IMG/VR virus record: IMGVR_UViG_3300032236_000187
Coordinates: 1-34,273 of that record
Length of the DNA stretch: 34,273 nt
From: a virus
Reading direction: 5' to 3' (one strand)
The notes below the pieces were generated by a model that saw only the letters and a program-made list of their open reading frames with translations, was not told the DNA's origin and did not search any database. The position numbers and the translations under genes were made by a program. This document shows, piece after piece, positions 1-7,885 of the stretch; the first letter of the stretch is position 1; the number at the start of each line of letters is the position of its first letter.

Positions 1-114
1 ATGATGGGGATGAAGACAGATACAACAAAATCAACTCCTTCAGAAGAACAGCCAGCAAAGGATGACACAGCAGAAAAATTATCCGATAAGGCAGAAGAGA
101 AGAACGAAGAATAA
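1..114 (+). CDS. C-terminal end of an unidentified plus-strand protein (partial)
   Basis: An open frame enters from the left edge and ends at TAA 112-114. The visible 37 residues are almost entirely Lys, Glu, Asp, Ser and Thr (ending EEKNEE), a disordered charged tail. ATG codons at 1, 4 and 10 could be starts, but the gene more likely begins upstream of the window. It lies 32 nt before the Nudix gene on the same strand. No function can be assigned. Confidence 0.45.
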   Translation: MMGMKTDTTKSTPSEEQPAKDDTAEKLSDKAEEKNEE

Positions 115-133
115 ACGCAATCGACCTGCATGG

Positions 134-141
134 TGTAAATA
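134..141 (+). promoter_or_regulatory. T4-late-like promoter box (TGTAAATA), 5 nt before the Nudix ATG
   Basis: TGTAAATA matches the T4 late consensus TATAAATA at 7 of 8 positions. It is followed by five bases (CATGT) and then the ATG at 147. T4 late boxes cover about -13 to -6, so transcription would start at the A of the ATG. There is no Shine-Dalgarno sequence. The same string with one change precedes the terminase start near 32051. Confidence 0.45.
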
Positions 142-146
142 CATGT

Positions 147-566
147 ATGTCGAACCAAGCTGCCGGTGTTTTCTTTTATAGCAAATCGACTAGTCGATAC
201 CTTTATCTCCTTAGGTCGGAGATAAGAAATCCTACGTGGAGTATTCCAGGGGGAAAGATTGAAGATAATGAGACATTATTTGAAGGTATACGACGCGAGT
301 GCAATGAAGAGATAGGCTTCTTCGATTCAAATCTAAAATTGATTCCTATTCAGAAATTTGTGAATAACACATTTGTGTATCACACCTTCTTTTGTGAAGT
401 GGCAGAAGAATTTATTCCTGAATTAAATGATGAACACGTAGGTTATGCTTGGGTAGGTAATGATTTATATCCAAAGCCATTACATCCTGGTTTATTTAAT
501 ACAGTAAATATTGATGTAGTTCAGGAAAAACTCGATACACTAACTAGTAGTGTATCACATTCCTAA
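147..566 (+). CDS. Nudix hydrolase
   Basis: 139-residue single-domain Nudix protein, expected to hydrolyse a nucleoside diphosphate linked to another moiety in the cytoplasm. The Nudix box is complete at residues 36-58: G36, E42, the R50-E51 pair, E54-E55 and G57, fitting the GX5EX7REUXEEXGU pattern with Cys at the first U. The PGG just before the box and a Trp at 31 are typical of the fold. Substrate cannot be read from sequence; phage members include T4 NudE (ADP-ribose/Ap3A) and MutT-like enzymes. It is one of few plus-strand genes here and its 3' end overlaps the convergent coiled-coil gene by 12 nt. No ribosome-binding site is seen upstream; a late-type box sits 5 nt before the ATG. An alternative ATG in another frame at 143 is rejected. 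Confidence 0.93.
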   Translation: MSNQAAGVFFYSKSTSRYLYLLRSEIRNPTWSIPGGKIEDNETLFEGIRRECNEEIGFFDSNLKLIPIQKFVNNTFVYHTFFCEVAEEFIPELNDEHVGYAWVGNDLYPKPLHPGLFNTVNIDVVQEKLDTLTSSVSHS

Positions 567-872
567 TAATTTAGATAGGGTAGTCCAACCCATTGCTCCT
601 GCTAGCACACCTGCGCCCATGAGCATCCATTTCCATTTTTCTAATGCAGAAATTTTCTTGTCAACTGCATCATGCTGTTTTTTGTTTTCTTCTTGAAATT
701 CTTTTAAGGATTTTTTCATGTCAGACATATGATTGTTGATCATGTCTTGCATGTCCTTCAGGTCAGTTTTAATACCATCAACTTTTTCATTGAGATATCC
801 ATACTGTACCTGAAGGACCGCAATCTCGGTCTCAGTCTGCTTAAGTTTTTCAACTGCTGAAGTCTGAGCCAT
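555..872 (-). CDS. Coiled-coil protein with C-terminal membrane segment
   Basis: 105 residues. Residues about 5-75 are strongly heptad-like and charged, predicted coiled coil. Residues about 82-100 (WMLMGAGVLAGAMGWTTL) form one hydrophobic, glycine-rich segment, so the protein is probably membrane anchored at its C-terminus. This plan resembles XhlA/haemolysin-type and similar small phage proteins with a helical stalk and one TM helix; a role in lysis or host membrane interaction is possible but only an inference. It lies 10 nt downstream of the 469-aa structural gene and should be co-transcribed from that gene's late promoter. AAGGT about 10 nt before the ATG can serve as ribosome-binding site. 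Confidence 0.8.
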   Translation of the reverse strand: MAQTSAVEKLKQTETEIAVLQVQYGYLNEKVDGIKTDLKDMQDMINNHMSDMKKSLKEFQEENKKQHDAVDKKISALEKWKWMLMGAGVLAGAMGWTTLSKLLGM

Positions 873-882
873 TGTTTATACC

Positions 883-2292
883 TTATGCTTTGCCGATAGT
901 TACGAGTGGGAAAGGAATGCCGCTGAGTGAAGCTGTTCCTGTTCCAGTACCTGCACCTGTAGCAACAAATGTTGTACCTACAGTATTATTGGCTGCACCG
1001 ATCAATGTGAAGTCAGTTGAACCAACGCTAACAATAGTATAAGTGCTACCAGTGACAAAACTACCTGCAACGACATAACCAAATGCAGTGTTGAATGTAG
1101 TAAATGCAGGGGATGCATTTTCAAATACAATGTTACCTGTTGCGACTGGACCAGAAGTTGCAGTGAACAATTCAGCAGTATGATCGCTCAAGCTCTGTAC
1201 CTTGACAGTAGTTGTGTTTGCATAAGTTGCAGTGATTGTCATTGTGTTTGGAGTCAATGCTGTATTGGCAAGGTTCGCAGTATAGGCTGCACTAACAATA
1301 CCAGTTGTAGTACCCTTAACGAGATACTTTTGCTTGCCCTTCTGACGAACAATGTAGCCAGCTTCTGGAAGAACTTGAATGAACGGATCACCTAAGCCAG
1401 TTGCACCAGTAGAGTTGCTTACTGAGTTAGCAGCTAAAACAATACGATTCTGAATAGCATATGCAGTCACGCTTGCATTTGAAGACAACCCAACGTTAGG
1501 ACCACCGCGTGTAGTAGAAACAGTGAATGCTGCTGCGTTAGCGATTGTACCTACGAAGTAAGTAGCACCTGCAGTCAATCCACCGAATGAAGTATCAAAA
1601 ACAACCGGAGTATTTGCAACAAGAGTCTGTGCATTGCCTGAAGTACCGATAATGTTTCCTGTTGCTGTTGTATTTGCTATAGCAACATTCAAGTTACCCT
1701 TAGTTGAAGTTGTAGTACCTAACAAGTGTTGCGTGCTATCTGCATATATAGCATACAGAATAGTACCAGTTGCAACATTTGCGAAGTCAGTACCTAACCC
1801 AACAACGACGTTGCTTGTAGTTGATGCAAACTCAGTACCAGTTCCGTTAACACCGAAGCCTACATTGCAGAGAACTGTATTACCATAAAGTGAAGTATTA
1901 CCACCAACTACTGAGTATGTGTTTGAGTTAGTTGCTGGCCAACCAGCACTACCGTTTGGATTATTGAAGTACATGTCGACAGGAGCAACTGTAGCTGATA
2001 CAGTTTGTCCAGATGCATTAGACAATGGTACTGATGTGTAAGTTGGGTTAGCATTTAGCGGAGTAGCAGATGCTGTAAAAGTGCTATTGTTTCCTGCATT
2101 AATTACTTTTAGAATCCAATACATAGTTCCACCAGTCAATCCACCGACAGTAGAAGCAGGTACGAACGGCATTCCTGCAATGATACCTAAAGTAGTGAAG
2201 TTAGCTGAAGTAGTGACTACGTTAGTAGTGACTGCTGTATCCGTAATAGTTACGACTGCCTGTGCTTTAGCAATCTTTAGAGGGCGTCCCAT
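883..2292 (-). CDS. Repetitive virion structural protein (fibre/neck-appendage type)
   Basis: 469 residues dominated by Ala, Thr, Val, Asn and Gly with almost no Cys or His, a composition typical of beta-rich exposed phage structural proteins. Near the C-terminus (residues about 410-455) is a segment of the type GSTYTIVSVGSTDFT followed by a GTTFVATGAGTGTGTAS-like run, a module I recognise from many marine phage structural proteins. Alternating Asn/Ala/Thr segments in the middle resemble those of the 185-aa gene upstream. It has its own late promoter (2376-2383), an approximately 80-nt structured leader and a good AAGGAG before the ATG, suggesting high late expression. The exact location in the virion is unknown. 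Confidence 0.8.
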   Translation of the reverse strand: MGRPLKIAKAQAVVTITDTAVTTNVVTTSANFTTLGIIAGMPFVPASTVGGLTGGTMYWILKVINAGNNSTFTASATPLNANPTYTSVPLSNASGQTVSATVAPVDMYFNNPNGSAGWPATNSNTYSVVGGNTSLYGNTVLCNVGFGVNGTGTEFASTTSNVVVGLGTDFANVATGTILYAIYADSTQHLLGTTTSTKGNLNVAIANTTATGNIIGTSGNAQTLVANTPVVFDTSFGGLTAGATYFVGTIANAAAFTVSTTRGGPNVGLSSNASVTAYAIQNRIVLAANSVSNSTGATGLGDPFIQVLPEAGYIVRQKGKQKYLVKGTTTGIVSAAYTANLANTALTPNTMTITATYANTTTVKVQSLSDHTAELFTATSGPVATGNIVFENASPAFTTFNTAFGYVVAGSFVTGSTYTIVSVGSTDFTLIGAANNTVGTTFVATGAGTGTGTASLSGIPFPLVTIGKA

Positions 2293-2311
2293 TTGTTTCT
2301 CCTTATAAAAC

Positions 2312-2367
2312 AGCGGGTTCTAGCCGCTACGCAGTGGGAAGACTGCATAAACTCACCGAATGTGAGT
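2312..2367 (-). promoter_or_regulatory. Three consecutive stem-loops in the 5' leader of the 469-aa structural gene
   Basis: Reading along the minus strand from the late promoter, the leader holds ACTCAC-ATTCG-GTGAGT (2367-2351), GCAGT-CTTCCC-ACTGC (2346-2331) and AGCGG-CTAGAAC-CCGCT (2328-2312), followed by TGTTTTATAAGGAG and the ATG. Three perfect 5-6 bp stems in about 60 nt is far more structure than in neighbouring leaders. They could stabilise the mRNA 5' end or regulate translation; the last one, followed by a short T run, could instead be a weak terminator. Confidence 0.5.
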
Positions 2368-2375
2368 GTACAAAG

Positions 2376-2383
2376 TATTTATA
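2376..2383 (-). promoter_or_regulatory. T4-type late promoter, perfect TATAAATA
   Basis: The minus strand reads TATAAATA, identical to the T4 gp55-dependent late consensus. It is 83 nt upstream of the ATG at 2292 in the gap after the 185-aa gene. Transcription would begin about 2370, at the first leader hairpin. Confidence 0.75.
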
Positions 2384-2402
2384 CTTTTTACGAAAAAAGC
2401 GG

Positions 2403-2960
2403 TTATTGGTTAGGGCCACCGTTTGATGGGCTAGGATTTACTCCTGAACTACCAGTGTCTGGATAAGTAGCACCCAGTTCAGTTATACTGAATGGTGCTG
2501 CTGTTGCACCCGACACATTTAGATAAGAAACGATATTGCCTTTACCTACAATGAAATTATTATCAACTGTATTAGCAGGAATGATCATACTATTCGCAGT
2601 AGCCACAGTATATGGGACTCCATATGGATTGTAAGTAGCACCGGCTCCTGTGATGGCCACATTCGCATTTGCAGTGAGTGTTAAGCTTGTAGCATTGGCA
2701 ATGGCTTTAATGATTCCTACTGTAACCCCAGTAGCATTGCCTACCCATGCGCCCACATTCAGTTGAGTTAAAAATGAAGTACCTGAACCGGTCATCACTG
2801 CACTTCCTGTAGTGCAAGTCACTGTCCCGGTAACTGCAACATTAGGAAAACTAGATACTACTTGAATAGGTGAAGAAGTAGTAGCAATTCTAACCTTACT
2901 AGTTGTGATATTTGCTGATGCATTTGCAGATGAACCTGCAGTATATACATATGAAGTCAT
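2403..2960 (-). CDS. Ala/Thr/Val-rich virion structural protein
   Basis: 185 residues, beta-rich composition. The middle contains a phage structural module of the form TGSGTSFLTQL ... VGAWVG ... GIIKAIANATSLTLTANANV, seen in fibre and neck proteins of many phages. The C-terminus is a Pro/Ser/Asn/Gly-rich tail. It starts 14 nt after the tail-fibre stop with AAGGA before the ATG, so it belongs to the same late transcript as the fibre. Function beyond a probable accessory fibre or baseplate component is not known. Confidence 0.75.
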   Translation of the reverse strand: MTSYVYTAGSSANASANITTSKVRIATTSSPIQVVSSFPNVAVTGTVTCTTGSAVMTGSGTSFLTQLNVGAWVGNATGVTVGIIKAIANATSLTLTANANVAITGAGATYNPYGVPYTVATANSMIIPANTVDNNFIVGKGNIVSYLNVSGATAAPFSITELGATYPDTGSSGVNPSPSNGGPNQ

Positions 2961-2974
2961 TTTATTATTCCTTG

Positions 2975-5900
2975 TTAATATTTAATGATTGGTAGCAATG
3001 CTACGTTTATAGGTCTTGTTTCAGACGCTGTTCTAGGAATACCATTCGATCCATCTGAAACTGGGCTACCGGTTGTCCTGTTAAGATAATATCCGCCGCC
3101 GCCGGTTGGACGACCCTGCTGCGGACCGCCACTAGCATCACCCCAAAACGTAGTCTGATTAGTAAGAGGTACATGATAGTGACCTTGGAAGGCATCTGTT
3201 TGTGTAGTTCCGAATCCGCGACTCGGATCAACACCTCTACCATTATCAATGCCTCGAATGAATTGTCCACGTAGATCAGGAATAGCAAAGCTACTACCTG
3301 TTCCACCATACGCATATCCTATAACTGCAAAGAGATTAGCATATGTCGTGGTGCTGACTAAAGAACCATCTGCAATCAGATATCCAGACGGTGCAATATT
3401 TGCTGCTCTCCAGAACACAGTACCTACCGGAATAGTAGAAGCATTTATGGCATTCAATGCATTTTGAATATATGTAACTATCGCCTGTTGAGTAGCAAGA
3501 TAGTTAGCTGAGTTTGCAGCCATCGTGCTATCATTATCAATTTTAGTTATAGGATATCCGAAATTGTCTTTTAGTGTACCAAAGATAGATGTTGCCGCAG
3601 TAGCATTTTGGAATATTGCATTACCAGTAGAATTGAGATTACTTACATTAGCAGTTCCAGTTACATTCAAGTTTCCATTAATACCTAGATTGCCTGCAAA
3701 ATTGGATGTTGCACTACCAGTAACATTCAAGTTACCTTGTACTGTAGTCGATCCGCCTATTGTAGTATTTCCTCCTACTGAGAGAGTAGAATATACAGTA
3801 GAATTTGCTGCAAATGAATTAGAAGCAATGTTGATATTTCCACCTACTGTAATATTTCCCCCTGCAGAAATATTCCTTGATGATGAAATATTACCACCTA
3901 CTGATGTTTCTTGGGAAACATTCAAGATACCCGATAGATTCGTAACACCAGTAACATTAGCTATACCGTTTATGCTAAGATTACCAATAACATTTGCGTT
4001 GCCGCCGATATTAGCATTGAATACACCAATATTTCCACCAATAGAAACATTACTAGCTATATTAGCATTACCTAATACGATTAAATTTGCACCTATGTTA
4101 GCATTACTATATGTATCGATGTTTCCAACAACAGTGAGAGTATTACCTACAGTTGCTTGACTACTAACATTGAGGTTGTTAGATGATAGATTAGCAGGAA
4201 CAATCAAACTAGTATTGATTGATAATGTTCCAAGTACTGTAACATTTCCTCCTAATATAGTATTACCTGTAACATTAAGATTTGATGATACATTAGCATT
4301 ACCTGTCATATTGGTGTTGCCGGTAACAGTCAGTATTCCTCCAACTGAGGCATTTCCGATAGAGGTCAATCTATTCGTAGAAATATTTCCTGAGATATTC
4401 GCGTTTCCACCAATAGTAGTATCACCTGCAATAATAGCATTGCCGCTCACGAGCAAGTTTGCTCCGACATTTGCAAAATATCCAATAGAAATATTATTAG
4501 CTATAGCATTGCTTGTTGTCTTGATGGTACCTAAGATATTCGCATTTCCAGATCCAACCAAATCACCGGTAAGATTGAGAGCTAAACCAACATTAGCATT
4601 TCCGTTGATTACTGCATCATTCGCAACCCGCAAGGCTGCTTGAATATTTGCATTATTTGAAATAGTGAGGTTGTTACCTGTTATATTTCCATTTGCAATC
4701 AATCCATTTGCAGAAAGAATTCCAGTAGATGCATTGAATGAAATAGCAGAATTCGAAGATAATGTATAGTTACCAGTTGTGTTACCCCCGACGAACACCG
4801 GATAGATCGTTCCTGTACCGGTACTTGAGATTCCAACATAGTCTGATGTATTAGCTCTAGCTACGTTTAAGTTAGCAACACGGGTTGTAGAATTAACTAT
4901 GAATGGAGCAGTGCCGGTTGTTATATTTGAGATGAACTGCGGTGCAACCATATCAACAGATGCTAATACTTGAGTAGCACCCAAATTACCTGCGTTAGCA
5001 TTACCGGTCACGTTCAATATTCCTGAGGAAATCAAATTACCACCAGTAATATTACCTGTCGCAGTGACTTGACCTGCTGTTGTTATATTACCACCAGTAA
5101 TATTACCTGTTGCAGTGACCAATCCAGCAGTACCTAGATTACCTACATTAGCATTACCAACAACATTGATCAACCCGCCGGCATAGATATTTCCGTTTAG
5201 ACCTATACCACCTAGAATCTGCAATGCACCCGTTGTCGTGCTAGTCGAAACTGCACCACTCTGAATGACGAGTTCAGTGTTTGGTGTAAAGATTACATCC
5301 CCAGTGCCGTCTGGATTAATAGTTAGATTGCTGCTTGATCCTGCAGCCGTGATGATCGAATTAGCAATCACGTTTCCTGAAATGGTAGCATTAGCTGCTA
5401 CAGTTAATGCAGGTACAGTGAATAGCCCTGTTGCAGCATTGAAGGATATATTAGCATTTGAACCAAGCTGATAATTTCCGCTAGTGTTTCCGCTGACAAA
5501 AACAGGATAGAATGTTCCTGAACTCTGTGCAACCACATTTCCGTAATCTGATACGTTAGAGTAAGATACGTTCAAGTTAGGAACACGGGTTACTGATGTA
5601 ACCTGAATAGGAGTTGTTCCGTTAGCAACATTGGAAACCAATCTTGTTCCAGTTACTATGCCTGTCGCATTTAGATTTCCGACATTCGCATTTGCATTAA
5701 GCGTTAGTACTTTAGGAGAGACACCAAAGTTGTAAGCAAAATCTGAATCCCCCGCCAACAAGCCGCCGCTGTTATATTGAACTTGTGTGTTTGCGCCTGA
5801 TGCGACACCGAAACCATTAGCTCCACCGACGTTAGAAATAATTCTACCACCTTGTTGATAGACGTTTGCAGTCAATCCTGTTGTAGTTTGAAGTGAAAGA

Positions 5901-6736
5901 ATATTAGATGCATTTCCATCAGCCGATGTTGCGATTCTTAAGGTAGTTGAAGTAGGAGCATCATATACGTAATAGGTTGTGTTTGCAACGATACCGCTAG
6001 TTGATAGACTTCCGATAAATGTCACTGCTGCATTTGCAGTAAAGGGTGCAGAATTACCGACTGTGACGCGATTAGTAGAAACTGTTGTTCCGGTCACACT
6101 CGTATAAGCATACGCATTATATCCTGTAGAGTTTATCGGCGTAGATAATCCAGAATCAGAATAGAGCGAGAATGAATTAGATGAGATCACATTTGCATAA
6201 TAAGCATTACCATTCAACTGGGTCATACCCTGTGCATTAGTGATGGTTACTCTTGCACCTTCAGTGAAATAGTTATTTCCTATAGTAGTAACAACAGCAG
6301 GATTGGCCTGAGTTACGCTCTGAATATTAGCAATGATCGTTGCTTTAGGGGTCCAGGATAGATTTCCTGTACCGTCTGTTTGAAGAACATATCCCGTAGC
6401 ACCACCGGTGATCTGAACATTAGACACATCACCTAAAGTTAACAGTCCACCTGCATTGCCACCGCGATTTACCCAATTCGTACCATCAAATGCTAGAACC
6501 TGCCCGTTAGCAGCAGATAATGCAGTGATGTTTAGATTTCCTACAGCACCGTCGATCTGACTAAAACTAATATTTGAGTATGCAGTTAGGACTTCAACAT
6601 TTTCATTCGGTGTTATTTTACCAATGAAAAGTCTTTTTGCATCTGACGCCCAACCGAACTCGGCTTCGTCTAACTGCGGTAGGTCTACTAAATTACCTGA
6701 ACGCTGCTGAATCTTTGAAATTTGTAAAATTGCCAT
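2975..6736 (-). CDS. Long tail fibre with Mtd-like N-terminus, Asn/Gly repeat shaft and C-terminal tail-collar domain
   Basis: 1253 residues from the ATG at 6736. I chose this start rather than an in-frame GTG at 6751 because MAILQISKIQ... LPQLDEAEFGWASD... RLFIG is the N-terminus widespread in phage fibres (similar to the N-terminal domain of major tropism determinant). Residues about 440-1070 are a shaft of dozens of degenerate GNANVxGNLxVxGN repeats, expected to form a trimeric beta-helix. From residue 1102 a phage tail collar domain follows (IPVGTVFWRAANIAPSGYL, then IPDLRGQFIRG), with a GHYH motif at 1185-1188 like the metal-binding HxH of T4 gp37 and gp12 tips. The end, TASETRPINVALLPIIKY, is typical of receptor-binding tips. 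It should attach to the baseplate and recognise the host surface. A late-type box lies 30 nt upstream. Confidence 0.9.
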   Translation of the reverse strand: MAILQISKIQQRSGNLVDLPQLDEAEFGWASDAKRLFIGKITPNENVEVLTAYSNISFSQIDGAVGNLNITALSAANGQVLAFDGTNWVNRGGNAGGLLTLGDVSNVQITGGATGYVLQTDGTGNLSWTPKATIIANIQSVTQANPAVVTTIGNNYFTEGARVTITNAQGMTQLNGNAYYANVISSNSFSLYSDSGLSTPINSTGYNAYAYTSVTGTTVSTNRVTVGNSAPFTANAAVTFIGSLSTSGIVANTTYYVYDAPTSTTLRIATSADGNASNILSLQTTTGLTANVYQQGGRIISNVGGANGFGVASGANTQVQYNSGGLLAGDSDFAYNFGVSPKVLTLNANANVGNLNATGIVTGTRLVSNVANGTTPIQVTSVTRVPNLNVSYSNVSDYGNVVAQSSGTFYPVFVSGNTSGNYQLGSNANISFNAATGLFTVPALTVAANATISGNVIANSIITAAGSSSNLTINPDGTGDVIFTPNTELVIQSGAVSTSTTTGALQILGGIGLNGNIYAGGLINVVGNANVGNLGTAGLVTATGNITGGNITTAGQVTATGNITGGNLISSGILNVTGNANAGNLGATQVLASVDMVAPQFISNITTGTAPFIVNSTTRVANLNVARANTSDYVGISSTGTGTIYPVFVGGNTTGNYTLSSNSAISFNASTGILSANGLIANGNITGNNLTISNNANIQAALRVANDAVINGNANVGLALNLTGDLVGSGNANILGTIKTTSNAIANNISIGYFANVGANLLVSGNAIIAGDTTIGGNANISGNISTNRLTSIGNASVGGILTVTGNTNMTGNANVSSNLNVTGNTILGGNVTVLGTLSINTSLIVPANLSSNNLNVSSQATVGNTLTVVGNIDTYSNANIGANLIVLGNANIASNVSIGGNIGVFNANIGGNANVIGNLSINGIANVTGVTNLSGILNVSQETSVGGNISSSRNISAGGNITVGGNINIASNSFAANSTVYSTLSVGGNTTIGGSTTVQGNLNVTGSATSNFAGNLGINGNLNVTGTANVSNLNSTGNAIFQNATAATSIFGTLKDNFGYPITKIDNDSTMAANSANYLATQQAIVTYIQNALNAINASTIPVGTVFWRAANIAPSGYLIADGSLVSTTTYANLFAVIGYAYGGTGSSFAIPDLRGQFIRGIDNGRGVDPSRGFGTTQTDAFQGHYHVPLTNQTTFWGDASGGPQQGRPTGGGGYYLNRTTGSPVSDGSNGIPRTASETRPINVALLPIIKY
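3560..5470. repeat. Degenerate repeats encoding the tail-fibre shaft
   Basis: On the plus strand, short words such as acattagcattacc, accacctactgt and ttaccagtaacatt recur continuously; on the coding strand they give GNANV, NVTGN and GGNIT motifs. At 5030-5110 a longer copy pair encodes two successive TGNITGG segments. The repeats are imperfect, so they look like shaft evolution by duplication rather than a recent tandem expansion. Boundaries are approximate. Confidence 0.7.
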
Positions 6737-6766
6737 AAGAGTATTCTTCACCCATTGATATACTCT

Positions 6767-6774
6767 TATTTATG
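6767..6774 (-). promoter_or_regulatory. T4-late-like promoter (CATAAATA) for the tail fibre
   Basis: CATAAATA on the minus strand, 7 of 8 to TATAAATA, 30 nt before the fibre ATG. The resulting leader is about 25 nt and contains GGTGAAGAA as a weak ribosome-binding site. Confidence 0.6.
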
Positions 6775-6793
6775 CTTTACGCATTCTAAATCT

Positions 6794-7507
6794 TCACAGG
6801 AATTTGCTATAATATTGTTCTAGGCGTTTGTACCATAACTGCGTATAATGATCAAACTCATTACCTTCAACAATGAATTCTAGATATTGAGGTGTAGCCC
6901 ATGCTCCGTCAACTAATTCAGGTTTGACGCACATGAAAATCACACCCTTGCGAATGCTTGTATTGTACACTTCGTTATGTGCTAATGCGTATGCAGCGAT
7001 CTGAACGAAATAATCTTCGATCCACTCACGTTTCTTTGGTTTGTTCGATTGCTTGTGATCCATGATAGCTTCTGCTCCATCATGTATGCCACATAAGTCA
7101 GTCGTTCCTGCATAGACCTCAGGAAAATATAATGAGACTTCAGTGCCCCAGAATTCATTGCATTTAGTAAGACCTTGCTCAATAATCTGGGTAGCCATCA
7201 AATGACTCTGTTGACTATAAGGATTACTTCCTGGTTCTCCCCGTTTGTCTTCTTTGATAAAATCTTCTATCCACTTGTGCATACGGGTGCCGCGTCCTGC
7301 AGCTTCAGTCGTGATTTCTTGTGCTTGCTTATATCCTACACGCTTGCGCCAGTTCTCTAATGCTTGTTTAGATTCTTCTGATTTAGTTGCGTCTAAGACT
7401 GTAGTTACACTAGGAACTTTGAATCCGTCCGGGGTAACATACTTGCGTGAACCATCTATATTGGTCCTGTTTAGTTGTTGATAAGGATACTTATTTGTTA
7501 TGGCCAT
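6794..7507 (-). CDS. PD-(D/E)XK exonuclease, MGME1/RecB-like
   Basis: 237 residues. The sequence carries the ordered motifs of the mitochondrial genome maintenance exonuclease/RecB-type nucleases: RGTRMHKWIEDF (residues about 72-83), a GTTDLCG strand supplying the first catalytic Asp, then IMDHKQSNKPKKREWIEDY with the D-x-K catalytic pair, and QIAAYALAHN downstream (motif QxxxY). Related proteins occur in many T4-like marine phages, where they presumably process DNA ends in recombination or replication. The protein is expected to be cytoplasmic and metal dependent. It follows the 110-aa gene but seems to have its own promoter: an extended -10 TATAAT lies 5 nt before the ATG and no SD is visible. 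It is not part of the structural block around it. Confidence 0.85.
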   Translation of the reverse strand: MAITNKYPYQQLNRTNIDGSRKYVTPDGFKVPSVTTVLDATKSEESKQALENWRKRVGYKQAQEITTEAAGRGTRMHKWIEDFIKEDKRGEPGSNPYSQQSHLMATQIIEQGLTKCNEFWGTEVSLYFPEVYAGTTDLCGIHDGAEAIMDHKQSNKPKKREWIEDYFVQIAAYALAHNEVYNTSIRKGVIFMCVKPELVDGAWATPQYLEFIVEGNEFDHYTQLWYKRLEQYYSKFL

Positions 7508-7512
7508 ATTTG

Positions 7513-7540
7513 ATTATATCAAAATACTTCCTGAATACAA
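7513..7540 (-). promoter_or_regulatory. sigma70-type promoter abutting the exonuclease ATG
   Basis: Minus strand: TTGTAT (7540-7535), 16 nt, then TGA-TATAAT with a perfect extended -10 (7518-7513), then CAAAT and the ATG at 7507. The predicted start of transcription is at or next to the A of the ATG, giving a leaderless mRNA. The -35 is weak (3 of 6). Confidence 0.5.
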
Positions 7541-7550
7541 ACTATAATGG

Positions 7551-7883
7551 TTACATTTTCTGTGCGTGTTTGGCCATCTTAGCAACAGTTTTCTTGTTAT
7601 CAGGAGTTGATGGCATATCTAGTTTTTCTTCTTTTTGACCCTTGAATACAACACGGTCTCCTTGAATATTCTTGATGACATCTTTGAGAGGAGGAACTTT
7701 GATCATATTGTATAGGTCTTTGACATCAAGTATAATGTCATATTTTTGAAAGTAATCCAAAAGTTTATCTACGGTATAATCATCACTGATCTTACCATTA
7801 TCCAGGTCATCCTTTAATTGATTAGTCAGAGCAACAATCTTCGTTGCGATTGCATTGTCCTGATCGAATTCAAAGAGGCGCAT
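7551..7883 (-). CDS. Conserved phage protein of unknown function, 110 aa
   Basis: Starts MRLFEFDQDNAIATKIVALTNQ; the first half is acidic and helical and the C-terminus is a basic Lys-rich tail (KKTVAKMAKHAQKM). It is separated by only 2 nt from the upstream 255-aa gene, so the two are translated from one late transcript. I recall similar short MRLFEF-type proteins in marine T4-like phages next to the same partner, but no function is known to me. Confidence 0.7.
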   Translation of the reverse strand: MRLFEFDQDNAIATKIVALTNQLKDDLDNGKISDDYTVDKLLDYFQKYDIILDVKDLYNMIKVPPLKDVIKNIQGDRVVFKGQKEEKLDMPSTPDNKKTVAKMAKHAQKM

Positions 7884-7885
7884 GA

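Noticed and set aside
3525-4643. Plus-strand open frames of 211 and 157 codons opposite the tail fibre
   Set aside because: They are Pro/Leu/Val-rich shadows of the repeat-coding fibre gene, with no start signals and no known protein pattern.
2975-6736. Diversity-generating retroelement, because the fibre N-terminus resembles a tropism determinant
   Set aside because: No reverse transcriptase and no template/variable repeat pair are present in the window, and the tip is a collar domain, not a C-type lectin.
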